A stretch of DNA of 64,000 nucleotides from an uncultured Spirochaetota bacterium (lineage in GTDB: Bacteria; Spirochaetota; Brachyspiria; Brachyspirales; Brachyspiraceae): assembly GCA_944390575.1 (NCBI GenBank), contig CALXQJ010000002.1, positions 186,001 through 250,000 of the forward strand. Reading direction: 5' to 3'. The position numbers were made by a program, and so were the translations under genes. Shown piece after piece: positions 53,389 to 63,085 of the stretch. Position 1 is the first letter of the stretch. Each line of letters begins with the position of its first letter. The notes under the pieces were generated by a model. The model ran no database searches. It was not told where the DNA came from and saw nothing but the letters and a program-made list of their open reading frames with translations.

Positions 53389-55533
53389 TTATGATAGCTC
53401 ATTTATTATTATATCTTTATAACCTTTTAGTACATTTTTTGTAAACTCATCTTTTGTAAATAGAACTATAGGAATATTATATATTTTAGAATAATTGCAA
53501 ATAAGCTCTATTGAATCTTTTATTCTATTATTATCAAAAGTTATAAAAGGATCATCTAATAGTATTATTCTACCTTCTTTATGAATTTGAGTTAATATTG
53601 ATAGACGCATTGCTATATATACTGCATCTTTAGTTGCTGAAGATAATGATTCAATATTTCTTTCATTGTTTGATTTATCTATAACTGTTATTTTATCACT
53701 ATTAAAACCATTCATTAAGATAGTATCAGTATTTAAATCCTTTGAAAGCATTTTATTATATAATACTTTAGAGTTGTTTGATAATACTTTAAAAGTATCA
53801 TTGTTTTTTTTACTAATAGAGTTTAGTATATCTTCCAATATTATTAATGCTTTTTTTCTTTTTTCTATATCATTTATTTGTTCTTCTACATTTGCATATT
53901 CACTTTCTAATTCTACTATTTTATTATGAATATTTTCTGTACTGTTTAATTCTCCATTAATATATGCCATATCTGATTTAATTTTATTTATTTCTTCTTT
54001 TATACTACTTATTTCTATATTTAGATTATTAAGATTTTTTTCAAGATTTTTAATTTCAGTTTCATTATATTCATCAGAGTGTATATTTTCAAGCTCTTTT
54101 AATATTCTGCTACATTCCACCTCTAAACTATTTATATTATTTAATGATAACTTCTTAGCTTCTAACATTAAAGAATTATGTAATTTCTCTGTAGAGTTAT
54201 ATAGATTATCATATTCATTTTTTACTTCATAGTAGTTTTCTTTATTTTTTATATTTAATTGTATAAATAGTTCTTTTAAGAATTTTTCTTCTTGTTCTAA
54301 TTCATTTTTATTTTTATTTATTTCTCTTATATATTGAGATAATTCTTCTGATGAATCATTATTCATTTTTATTTCTAATTTTGCCAATTCTTTATTTAAT
54401 TCTTCTTTTAATGAAACAATATCTCTTGAGTATAGATTAATCTCTGGAAGATTATCTATAATATCATCTAATAATTTTTCATTATTAACATTATCTTTAA
54501 TAAAGAAAACAGGTAAAGATGGTAGTATTATTAATAGCCAAAGAGGACTTTTATAGTATATAATTAATGTTGTTGCTACTAATGATATTATTAGTATAAT
54601 AATCCATTTTGGTATTTTCTTTGTACTATTTAAAAAATCATCTATTTTGTTTATAGATTTTTCTATTCTTCTTATTATGCTATTATAGTCTAAGTTTGAG
54701 TTATCATTTTTTTGTAGAGTTTCTATTTTTCCATTTAGAAATGATATATTATTTTTTAATTTCTCTATTTTTGATGTGGCATTATTTATATCTTCTGAGT
54801 AGTCTTCTTTTAGATATTTATTTTCATTTAAGAATTTTTCTCTTCTGCGTAATTCATTAATTTGTGATAGTATTTCTAATTTTTTTGTTTTATTCTCTGA
54901 GCTTTTTTTTGTGTTTATTAATAATTGTATTTTATTATACTCTTCTTCTTTTTCTCTTAATATATTTATACTATTATTGAGCTTATTTGTAAGAGAATCT
55001 ATTTTGTCTTTTTTTGTATTTACAGAAGTATTTTTATTATATAGATTATATAAGTCTTCTTTTAAATTTTCTTTTTTTAATTCTAATTCATTAATTCTAT
55101 TTGGAATTGCATTTTGTGATCTTGAGGAGTATTCTGCTTTTACTTCTGATATTATTTTTCCTATATCAATGTCTGAGGAAAATAATTTCTTTTTTATTTC
55201 ACTCTCCCAGTCTTTTGAATCTTTTTTATTATCTGATATTTCAAAAATTATTTCACTTTGCCTAATAGCATATAAGTTATTGTATGACTGTGGATGTAAT
55301 TTTATTTCTTTTTCTACAGGAGGTATAATTTCTACATCTATATCATTTGCATATCTATTTTTTAATTGTTTATAGAATGTAGATGATTTTTTATTTTCAG
55401 AAAATAAATACATTAGAGAGTCAAAAATTGTAGTTTTACCAGATTCATTTTCTCCATAAAATAAAGTTATATAATTAGATATTTCAAATTCTCTATTTTT
55501 AAACTTTCCAAAATTATTTAGTTTTAATATCAT
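53389..55533 (-). CDS. SbcC/YhaN-like ATPase with internal membrane helices
   Basis: DNA repair/end-processing ATPase of the Rad50/SbcC group. Walker A is GENESGKT (residues 27-34) and the C-terminal half has the signature IESLSSATKDAVYIAMRLS with Walker B RIILLDDPFITFD. Between them are two long coiled coils. At about residues 305-345 there are two hydrophobic segments (WIIILIISLVATTLIIYY and WLLIILPSLPVFFI), as in YhaN of Bacillus rather than SbcC. No zinc hook CxxC is seen. It starts 13 bases after the nuclease gene, so the pair should form a complex. 714 residues, shorter than YhaN. Confidence 0.82.
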   Translation of the reverse strand: MILKLNNFGKFKNREFEISNYITLFYGENESGKTTIFDSLMYLFSENKKSSTFYKQLKNRYANDIDVEIIPPVEKEIKLHPQSYNNLYAIRQSEIIFEISDNKKDSKDWESEIKKKLFSSDIDIGKIISEVKAEYSSRSQNAIPNRINELELKKENLKEDLYNLYNKNTSVNTKKDKIDSLTNKLNNSINILREKEEEYNKIQLLINTKKSSENKTKKLEILSQINELRRREKFLNENKYLKEDYSEDINNATSKIEKLKNNISFLNGKIETLQKNDNSNLDYNSIIRRIEKSINKIDDFLNSTKKIPKWIIILIISLVATTLIIYYKSPLWLLIILPSLPVFFIKDNVNNEKLLDDIIDNLPEINLYSRDIVSLKEELNKELAKLEIKMNNDSSEELSQYIREINKNKNELEQEEKFLKELFIQLNIKNKENYYEVKNEYDNLYNSTEKLHNSLMLEAKKLSLNNINSLEVECSRILKELENIHSDEYNETEIKNLEKNLNNLNIEISSIKEEINKIKSDMAYINGELNSTENIHNKIVELESEYANVEEQINDIEKRKKALIILEDILNSISKKNNDTFKVLSNNSKVLYNKMLSKDLNTDTILMNGFNSDKITVIDKSNNERNIESLSSATKDAVYIAMRLSILTQIHKEGRIILLDDPFITFDNNRIKDSIELICNYSKIYNIPIVLFTKDEFTKNVLKGYKDIIINELS

Positions 55534-55546
55534 TGTGTAAGCCTAA

Positions 55547-56608
55547 TTATATATTTTTCTTGCTTTGTAATGCAGAGTATATTTTTTCTATTCCTATTTT
55601 TTTTGCTAATTCTAATATATCTTTTTCTTCATCATTTATATTATAATTATTTATGACATCTAAAAATTCTTTTATTATATTTTCATTTTTAGCATTTTCT
55701 AATAAAAATAATTTATCAGTTTTTATATTAATAGCTCTAATATATTTTTTATATTTATTAATAATATCTTTTATCTTCTTACTAAAATCATTTTCATCTT
55801 CTATTATACCATAAACACTAATATCTATAATATCTTCTATACTCCAGTTTATAGCTTCTCTATCTAATAAAGATTCTATACTATCAATACTAACCTCATA
55901 AACTCTATACTCACCAGCACTTTTTAAGTTTATATATTTTTTAGTAATAATACCATTTGAAACATTAATACCCAAGCATTTACGTATACCCATTTCCGAT
56001 TTACTTCTTCTCCAAACTCTTGCAGAACCAGGGTATATTATGTTAATATTATTAATATTTAATTCCATATTTTTATGAATATGTCCAATAATAGCAAGTT
56101 TCGGATTAATTTTTTTTATTAGTTCTATAGGTATACTTGCTTTATCTTCTCCACTTTCTAAAGACCATAAAGTACCTTCTACAATACCATGTCCTATAAA
56201 AATAATATTGTCTAACTTTTTTATCTCATTGATAATACTATCATTAATATTATATTCTTCATTATAGGCAACAGCTACAATAATAGTTTCATCAATATCA
56301 AAAACATCAATATCTTCTATTATATTTACATTATTTGGAAATTGTAAATTTGATAGCTTTATGTTGTTTGATTTTAATAGTTCATGATTACCTTTTAATA
56401 TATATACTGGTTTTTTATAATACTCTATTCTTCTATTAAAATCATCTTTTAAAGCTTTTACATCTTCAAAAGTATTAAAAGTATCTCCTAATAGTAGAAG
56501 AGCATCATAACTTAGAGCATTTTCTATAATCTCATCTAATACTGCAAAAGAATAATTTTTTTCTTCTACACTTATATGTAAATCAGTAGCTATTAATAGA
56601 TTGGGCAT
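55547..56608 (-). CDS. SbcD/YhaO-like DNA exonuclease (Mre11-type metallophosphoesterase)
   Basis: Nuclease partner of the SbcC-like protein. The phosphoesterase motifs are all present in 353 residues: LIATDLHISVEEKN (I), LLLGDTFN (II), ILKGNHELL (III), FIGHGIVEGT (IV) and IIGHIHKN (V). The C-terminal third is a YhaO-like adaptor with helices that would bind the coiled-coil base of the ATPase. It is likely co-transcribed with the ATPase and with pepF downstream. The pair would process blocked DNA ends; this is family knowledge. Confidence 0.86.
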   Translation of the reverse strand: MPNLLIATDLHISVEEKNYSFAVLDEIIENALSYDALLLLGDTFNTFEDVKALKDDFNRRIEYYKKPVYILKGNHELLKSNNIKLSNLQFPNNVNIIEDIDVFDIDETIIVAVAYNEEYNINDSIINEIKKLDNIIFIGHGIVEGTLWSLESGEDKASIPIELIKKINPKLAIIGHIHKNMELNINNINIIYPGSARVWRRSKSEMGIRKCLGINVSNGIITKKYINLKSAGEYRVYEVSIDSIESLLDREAINWSIEDIIDISVYGIIEDENDFSKKIKDIINKYKKYIRAINIKTDKLFLLENAKNENIIKEFLDVINNYNINDEEKDILELAKKIGIEKIYSALQSKKNI

Positions 56609-56689
56609 AACTTAATACTTTAGTTTTTTATTTAAGACTGTATTTTTATATTATATATAATTATATAAAAATAATCAATATAATATATT

Positions 56690-57871
56690 TTAATTCTCTT
56701 TTTGTAAAAGTTTTTTATAAGTTATATTCATAATTGTAGAAGATATAGGGGCTGTTATTATTATAGATAATACCGCTATAGTAAGTATAATTTCTCCAGA
56801 TTTTAATCCAACAGATAAGGCAATAGAGCCAATAGCTGCTTGAACTGTAGCTTTAGGAGTGTATGAAATCATAGCAAATATTTTTTCTTTTATATTTAAA
56901 TTAGTTTTTAATATAGATAAGTATACACCAATCATTCTAAATATTAAAGCAAATATTATTATGATAATCCCATTTATACCAGATTTTAATATATAATTAA
57001 TATCAACAGTAGCACCCACTAATACAAATAATATAATCTCAAAACATACCCAAAGTTCTGAATATTTATTAGATAATTTTATAGATATATCATAGTTAAA
57101 TTTATTAATAAATATACCAATAGTCATTATAGCAAGTAGGGCAGAGAATGTAATAAAATATTCTATACTGTTTTCTATATAGATAAGCAAAAATGATACG
57201 CTTAAAACTATTATAACTTTTATACTGTCTCTCATATTTATTTTTGTAAATAATTTTACCAATATAAAAGCAATAATAATACCAATAGCTATTCCAAGAA
57301 TAATAGAGGTTGGTATTTTTATAAGGTTTAGTATAGATGTATTACCAGTTTGTAGTATAGATAAAAAAGAGGAAAATAATACTATAACAAAAATATCATC
57401 TAATGAAGAGCCTGCCATTAATAATTGTGGTATTTTTTTATTTGTACCATATTTTTCTTTTATAAGTTTTAGCATAGTAGGTATTAATATAGCAGGAGAA
57501 ACAGCAGCAACAACACTACCCATTAATAGAGATTCTAATATAGTGATATTCAAAAGCTTTGTAGCTATTATAACTATACCAATTATTTCAAAAGATGCAG
57601 GAAGAAAACTCATTAATATAGCAGGTCTTCCAACAGCTTTTAAATCATCTGTTTGTAAATTTAACCCCGCTCTTGTTAGAATGATTATAAGAGCTATTTG
57701 CCTTAATTCTTTCGATATAGATAGTATAGAAGAATCTAATAAATTAAAAGAGTAGGGACCTATTATTATGCCTGCAAGAATAAAGCCTATAAGGGATGGA
57801 AGTTTAAATATACTACATATTTTAGCAGATAATAGTCCAACTATAAATATAAGTGCTAAACTTAATAACAT
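56690..57871 (-). CDS. Cation:proton antiporter, CPA2 family
   Basis: Membrane exchanger of Na+ or K+ for H+. About 12 helices in 393 residues. Core motifs: FKLPSLIGFILAGIIIGPYS near residue 25, LIIILTRAGLNLQTDDLKAV, and the catalytic region MAGSSLDDIFVIVLFSSFLS, whose Asp pair (DD) is the ion site. No C-terminal TrkA_N domain is present, so it is not a Kef type with regulator. It starts five bases after the DUF3810 gene, so it is co-transcribed with it. Confidence 0.9.
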   Translation of the reverse strand: MLLSLALIFIVGLLSAKICSIFKLPSLIGFILAGIIIGPYSFNLLDSSILSISKELRQIALIIILTRAGLNLQTDDLKAVGRPAILMSFLPASFEIIGIVIIATKLLNITILESLLMGSVVAAVSPAILIPTMLKLIKEKYGTNKKIPQLLMAGSSLDDIFVIVLFSSFLSILQTGNTSILNLIKIPTSIILGIAIGIIIAFILVKLFTKINMRDSIKVIIVLSVSFLLIYIENSIEYFITFSALLAIMTIGIFINKFNYDISIKLSNKYSELWVCFEIILFVLVGATVDINYILKSGINGIIIIIFALIFRMIGVYLSILKTNLNIKEKIFAMISYTPKATVQAAIGSIALSVGLKSGEIILTIAVLSIIITAPISSTIMNITYKKLLQKEN

Positions 57872-57875
57872 AGAT

Positions 57876-58934
57876 TTATATTATACCTTTATCTTTATGA
57901 TAGGCAACTAATAAATTAACAACTCTTGAATAGCTTTTTATTCCATCATTTTGATTATTTGCTTTTAAGTATGTATCATTAACTTTTGCACTTACTTTTG
58001 ATGCTTTTCCCTGATATTGATTCCAGAAATTATAATACTCTCTTATATCATTTTTTGTATTTTCATTAAGATTTGATATTAGGTATGAGTATTTTTCATT
58101 TCTAGGAAGAGAATATAGTATATATAGTAGTCCTTCGAAGTATGCTGAGTATTTTATAAATAATTCTTCACTTTGTGATGTAGCTAAAAATGCTATAAAA
58201 TTTGCTTCATCTTCGTATGCTATACCTATTTGATGAGCCATTTCATGTGCTATTATAAATGGTAGTGTTATATTTGGAGATTTTATATTAACATTAGCTT
58301 CTGATGTGAATGGAGAGTATATTCCTGTTATATTTAGATATAAAAATATTTTTGATATATTAATAGGTTTTGTTTTTGAGTATTTCATATTTAAAAATGG
58401 AAATTCATTAAAAATATTATTATACTCACTTTCTACTATTCTATTGATAGCTTGATAGTTTGTTACACTATTTTGATATTGCATTTCTGCTTCTATTTTG
58501 TTTATTTCTTTTATCATATATTCTGATAAATTATAAACATCTTCAGTTGTTGCTTTTTTATAAGAATAGTTTTCACTTAAAGGCAGTCTATAATAATTAA
58601 GCCCCCATACAGACATAAAAACTATATATATAATAATTAGTATACATATTAGTGAATATAAAAAGTTAAAAGTAGATTTTAGTTTATTAGGCATTAATAT
58701 AATATTTTTTATATTTAAGATAATAAAAAGCAAAATAGCTATTATAAATATAAATAATAATATCTCTGCAATAGAAAAAGGTAGCAAAGATGTTGCTTTA
58801 TTTATATTTCCTGATATATTTTTATATATTAATCTAGAATAAAAATTTTCTACAAAATTCTTAGAATTAGTAATAATCTTTATTATAGAAGCTATAAATA
58901 TTATTGTAAGTAAAAATACTATTTTGCTTTTCAT
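57876..58934 (-). CDS. DUF3810 membrane-bound zinc metallopeptidase-like protein
   Basis: Three helices in the first 125 residues (about 5-25, 55-75, 90-115) anchor a periplasmic or cytoplasmic catalytic part. The motif FIIAHEMAHQIGIAYEDEAN has HEMAH at residues 230-234 plus a downstream Glu, a gluzincin-like zinc site. SVWGLNYYRLPL in the linker and SPNITLPFIIAHE are DUF3810 blocks. 352 residues. Placed between a coiled-coil protein (eight bases upstream) and a CPA2 antiporter. The peptidase role is inferred from the motif. Confidence 0.82.
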   Translation of the reverse strand: MKSKIVFLLTIIFIASIIKIITNSKNFVENFYSRLIYKNISGNINKATSLLPFSIAEILLFIFIIAILLFIILNIKNIILMPNKLKSTFNFLYSLICILIIIYIVFMSVWGLNYYRLPLSENYSYKKATTEDVYNLSEYMIKEINKIEAEMQYQNSVTNYQAINRIVESEYNNIFNEFPFLNMKYSKTKPINISKIFLYLNITGIYSPFTSEANVNIKSPNITLPFIIAHEMAHQIGIAYEDEANFIAFLATSQSEELFIKYSAYFEGLLYILYSLPRNEKYSYLISNLNENTKNDIREYYNFWNQYQGKASKVSAKVNDTYLKANNQNDGIKSYSRVVNLLVAYHKDKGII

Positions 58935-58942
58935 TTATGAAA

Positions 58943-59743
58943 TTATTTCATTTGTTTGAGATCTGCATCTAATTTCTTTTTCCAAAGATCATATATTTTT
59001 TTTTGTTCTTCAGATTCTTCATTTTCATTAAGATATATATATATTCTTCTTAGAGTAGCACATATATTTAATGCAAGCTTCATATCATCTATTCTCTTTG
59101 TAGTTTCATATCTTGTTCTATATGTTTCAGCAGTGTTTGCAAGCAATTGCTTAACAAGCTTCATCATTTTTACTCTATAAGCATATCCTTCTATTTCAGG
59201 GCTTAATTCTTTAATGTAGCTTTTATAATCTATTAAGTTTTTAGCAACAACAGCAAATCTTCCTTCCATTTCTATAAAGTTTTGTAACCACTTAGAGTTT
59301 TCACCATAACAATACTTAAAATAATCTATAATATATCCAAAAGAGCAAATAAATTTATATCTCCACTCATCAGATATTTGTTCTTTTATATATTCATGTA
59401 TTTCATCATTTAATGTAAGAGAATCATCAGTATGATTACCAAGAGCTTCTTCAAGGAGAATAATAGCCTTATTTAAATATCTACGCCCATCATTAAGCTG
59501 ATTTTCACTTCGAACATCAATATGTTTAATAGATATGTTGCATATATTGGCAATATAAGCCCCTGCCTTTATATAAAGTACAGATAAGTCTATCTTTTGT
59601 TTTGCCTTTTCTAATTCATCATCCATAGTAGCTATGTCTTGTTCTAATTTATCTAATTTTACTTTATTAGCATCAAACAAGACTTTATACTTATCTTGCA
59701 TTCTATTACATTCTGCTTTAGCTGCTTCACTTATTTTAGCCAT
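58943..59743 (-). CDS. Hypothetical coiled-coil protein (266 aa)
   Basis: Not recognised. Residues 1-50 are a heptad-rich coiled coil (ECNRMQDKYKVLFDANKVKL, then LEQDIATMDDELEKAKQKI). The rest is alpha-helical, TPR-like (GRRYLNKAIILLEEALGN, LLANTAETYRTRYETTKRID). No signal or membrane segment. It follows the histidine kinase by about 42 bases on the same strand, and lies directly upstream of the DUF3810 gene. It may be a scaffold for one of these neighbours; this is only suggested by position. Confidence 0.75.
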   Translation of the reverse strand: MAKISEAAKAECNRMQDKYKVLFDANKVKLDKLEQDIATMDDELEKAKQKIDLSVLYIKAGAYIANICNISIKHIDVRSENQLNDGRRYLNKAIILLEEALGNHTDDSLTLNDEIHEYIKEQISDEWRYKFICSFGYIIDYFKYCYGENSKWLQNFIEMEGRFAVVAKNLIDYKSYIKELSPEIEGYAYRVKMMKLVKQLLANTAETYRTRYETTKRIDDMKLALNICATLRRIYIYLNENEESEEQKKIYDLWKKKLDADLKQMK

Positions 59744-59785
59744 ATTCTATAATACACTCCGATAGTACATTTTCGGTAAAAAAAA

Positions 59786-62188
59786 TTAATTGTTTAAACT
59801 TACAGGTATAGAAATAATAAAATTAGTCACTTCAAAGTATTTGTTGCTTGTTTTTATATCTATACTACCATTATGAGCTTCTACAATTCTTTTTGATGTA
59901 GCAAGCCCTATACCAACTCCATGACTTTTTGTTGTAAAGAAAGGAGTAAATATTTGTTTTAATACATCTTCTTTTATATAAGAATGAGTATTTTCTACTG
60001 TTATATCTATAATAGAGTCTTTATAATCATTATCATCAAATATTAAGCTTATAATAGCACTCTCATACTTAGTATTAGACATTTCTATAGCATCTATAGC
60101 ATTAACTATAAGATTCATAATAACTTCATTAATTCTTTCATAATCCCAGTATACTTTACTTTCTTTAGTATTTTTAAAAGCAAAAAATCTAATATCCTTT
60201 GCACTCTTTTTAATATACTCATAAGCAATTAGAGTAAGATATTTAATAAGCTCATCAATATCTATTTCTACTATAGTGAGATTAATACTCTTAGCAAAAG
60301 ATAGATTCTTTTTTATGTAGTTTTCTAGCTTTTCTACTTCATTATATATAATATTAGCATAATTTTTAACATTATCATCTTTACTAACTTTAATAAGTCT
60401 ATTTGCAAAACCAGCAATAGGAACTATAAAATTTCTTAAATTATGTGTAATAGATGCACTCATTTCCCCAATAATAGCAAGACTTTGTAAATCTAATAAT
60501 CTTTTTTTTGCTCTATTAAGCTCATTATTATTTTTATCAATTTTGTTATATAAAGCTGAATATTCAAGAGCTACAGCAGCCTGACGTCCAAACATCTTTA
60601 AATACTCTAAGTCATTATCAGGTATAGGCATATTATTATATGGATTATCAACAACTATCATTCCAATACACTTTGTAGCATTCATAATAGGTATAATAGC
60701 AAATGGGTAGTCTCCTATTATAGTTATATAATTTTGTAATTGTTTTACTTTTTCATTATTATGTACATCTTTTATATTTATACTTTCTTTTTTTGTAAAT
60801 ACATTGAAAAATAATTTGCAATACTTACTATTTGGTATAACAGTATTTAAGAATGTTTGATTTAGTGTCCAAGATTCTTCTAAGTTGCTTTTACTTAAAG
60901 AAATCATAAGTTTCTCTCTAAGTGAGCATTTATCTAATGCTTTCATATTGTTCCAAATCTCATTAGCATCCGAACCATCTCTTGGAGCTACGCACATTCT
61001 CCCTCTAAATACATTAAACTCTTCATCATATAAAAAAGCAAAAGCCCTATTAAAAGCAAAAGCTTCACCTATTGTAGTTACAGTTAGAAGTAGGAATAAT
61101 ATATCTTCTGTTTTAGAGCGTTCTAATAGAATATTACTAATATCATATAATGTGTTTAGTCTTGACATATTTTTAGAGTTGATTTCATTTGCTTTTTTTA
61201 ATTCTATAATACTATAATACTCATATATTCTACTTGATGTTGTAGATAATATTGTATTAAACAACTCTAAATCATTATCACTAAAATATCCTAATGGATT
61301 ATTAGCATCTGAAATTTTATCTATTATGATAATATAGCTTATTGTATTTATTTTTCTTGATAATTTACTAAATAAAACAGATTTGCTTATTATATTTGTA
61401 AAGTATTTGCTTTCTTCTTTTTTAGTTATATCATTTATATATGTAATTTGTGATGTAGAGAAATATTTTTTATATTCTTTATTTTCAAATATAGAATGGT
61501 CAAAATTGTCATCAAATCCATATTTTATTATAAACTCTTTATTTTCTTTTGAGTTGATTTTTATAAATGCTTTTTTAGCTTTAAAAATATGAGCTATATC
61601 TTTTGCTAAGTCTTTTAAGTTTTCTTCAAAATTATTATTATCTATAAGTTTAGATTCTAACTTTCTAAATAAAGTTAATTGTTTATTTCTATCTTCATAT
61701 ATACTAGCCCGTAATACATTATTAACACATATAGAAAAATGCCCTACAGTCTCTTTTAGTTCTTCTAATATAGAATTAAAGTATTCAAATTTCTCTTCTT
61801 TAGTTCTAAAAACAACAACACCTATAGCCCTATTATGGAAGAATATAGGTAGTATAATCATTGATTTATAATGATTGAATATATCTTCATTAGAGTAGTT
61901 TGTATTATTTGTTATAAGAGTATTTATATTATCTAATGTATCTTCATAGCAAGTATTTTTTATATAAAACTCTATTTTACATACATAATACCTATCTATA
62001 CCATAAACGCCTCTAAGTATAAGAGAATCATTTTTCGCAGAATAAACCTCACCAAGATCAAAATTATAAAATTGACAAGTTTTTTCTAAAAAAAAGTCTA
62101 CAACATTATCTATTTCATTTGTATTTACAGCAGATAGTAGCCCTTTAGATAGTTCTACAAAAAAAGATTCTCTAGATTTATTTTGCAT
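59786..62188 (-). CDS. GAF-domain sensor histidine kinase (atypical ATP-binding box)
   Basis: Cytoplasmic two-component kinase, 800 residues with no membrane helix. Three GAF-like domains come first (about 25-160, 185-320 and 350-545; e.g. MIILPIFFHNRAIGVVVF and FAIIPIMNATKCIGMIVVDN). The H box has His582 in MSASITHNLRNFIVPIAGF. The N box is INEVIMNLIVNAIDAIEMS and the F/G2 region TPFFTTKSHGVGIGLATSKR. The G1 box reads VENTHSYIKED, without the usual D-x-G. Its likely partner is the divergent response-regulator-like gene 171 bases away. Signals sensed by the GAF domains are unknown. Confidence 0.9.
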   Translation of the reverse strand: MQNKSRESFFVELSKGLLSAVNTNEIDNVVDFFLEKTCQFYNFDLGEVYSAKNDSLILRGVYGIDRYYVCKIEFYIKNTCYEDTLDNINTLITNNTNYSNEDIFNHYKSMIILPIFFHNRAIGVVVFRTKEEKFEYFNSILEELKETVGHFSICVNNVLRASIYEDRNKQLTLFRKLESKLIDNNNFEENLKDLAKDIAHIFKAKKAFIKINSKENKEFIIKYGFDDNFDHSIFENKEYKKYFSTSQITYINDITKKEESKYFTNIISKSVLFSKLSRKINTISYIIIIDKISDANNPLGYFSDNDLELFNTILSTTSSRIYEYYSIIELKKANEINSKNMSRLNTLYDISNILLERSKTEDILFLLLTVTTIGEAFAFNRAFAFLYDEEFNVFRGRMCVAPRDGSDANEIWNNMKALDKCSLREKLMISLSKSNLEESWTLNQTFLNTVIPNSKYCKLFFNVFTKKESINIKDVHNNEKVKQLQNYITIIGDYPFAIIPIMNATKCIGMIVVDNPYNNMPIPDNDLEYLKMFGRQAAVALEYSALYNKIDKNNNELNRAKKRLLDLQSLAIIGEMSASITHNLRNFIVPIAGFANRLIKVSKDDNVKNYANIIYNEVEKLENYIKKNLSFAKSINLTIVEIDIDELIKYLTLIAYEYIKKSAKDIRFFAFKNTKESKVYWDYERINEVIMNLIVNAIDAIEMSNTKYESAIISLIFDDNDYKDSIIDITVENTHSYIKEDVLKQIFTPFFTTKSHGVGIGLATSKRIVEAHNGSIDIKTSNKYFEVTNFIISIPVSLNN

Positions 62189-62359
62189 AATTATTTTTTA
62201 TAACTTAATAATATTAATAAAGTATATACTATATATTATATAATAATTTTCTAAAAAACAATATAATTAGAAAATAAATTTAATTGATGAAAACTATTTT
62301 TTGTATTATAATCGCTTAGTTATATATAAAAAATATTTTTCTGGATAAATTGTATAATT

Positions 62360-63064
62360 ATGAGAATATTAATATATGAGCCTAATTCTCTAATAAGAGA
62401 TGGTCTTATTACAGTATTTATAGTTGCTGGTTATGAGATAGTGATAGTTCGAGATAAGAGACTTATTTTGAGTATGCTTGGTAAGCGTCCTTTTGTTGTG
62501 GCGATATTGGATGTTGTTAATGATGATGAGGATATGATGAATATTTTAAGAACTATTCATAGTGATGTTAGGTATAGTAATGTTAAGGTTATGGCACATA
62601 TTCTTGATCCTACAAAAGAAAGTATGAGTGAAATGCTTAAGATAGGTGTATTTGCATTTTTATTTAAGCCGTTTATAGAGAAAGATTTTTTATCTCGCTT
62701 TGAGCTTATTTTACAAAAAAATAATTTAATGCCAAAGAGAAAGTGTCATACTGTTATCAATAATATTAATCTCTCTTTAAGTTTTAGAAATGATGAGACA
62801 AGGCAGATGCTTAATGCTCGGGTTGTAGAGCTTTCTACTATTAGTATGCGTTTTGTACCTGGATATGAGAATACATCTATTAGTGTGGGTAATACTATTA
62901 ATAATGCTTCTTTAAGTGTTGCTGGTACTAATGTTCAATTGTCTGTTACTGTTGTTGGTAAGGACGGTCCTGAATACATTGCGAATATTACAGATATTAC
63001 TTCTTTTAATATGAAGTTACTTTGTAAGATTATTTATGATAAATATATAGAGTTGTTAAAATAA
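62360..63064 (+). CDS. Response-regulator-like protein with possible PilZ-type C-terminus
   Basis: Residues 1-118 are a receiver domain: RILIYEPNSLIRDGL, phosphoryl Asp51 (FVVAILDVVND) and Lys103 (AFLFKPF). The acidic pair is reduced to Glu7 next to Pro, and the usual Thr/Ser before the fourth loop is Ala79, so signalling may be atypical. Residues 128-234 form a beta-rich domain with LNARVVELSTISMRFVPGYE and an SVGNTINNASLSVAGTNV stretch. This looks like a PilZ c-di-GMP-type fold, but the RxxxR part is not clear. It is divergent from the GAF histidine kinase. Confidence 0.75.
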   Translation: MRILIYEPNSLIRDGLITVFIVAGYEIVIVRDKRLILSMLGKRPFVVAILDVVNDDEDMMNILRTIHSDVRYSNVKVMAHILDPTKESMSEMLKIGVFAFLFKPFIEKDFLSRFELILQKNNLMPKRKCHTVINNINLSLSFRNDETRQMLNARVVELSTISMRFVPGYENTSISVGNTINNASLSVAGTNVQLSVTVVGKDGPEYIANITDITSFNMKLLCKIIYDKYIELLK

Positions 63065-63085
63065 ATATTTTTGGAGTTTTATATT

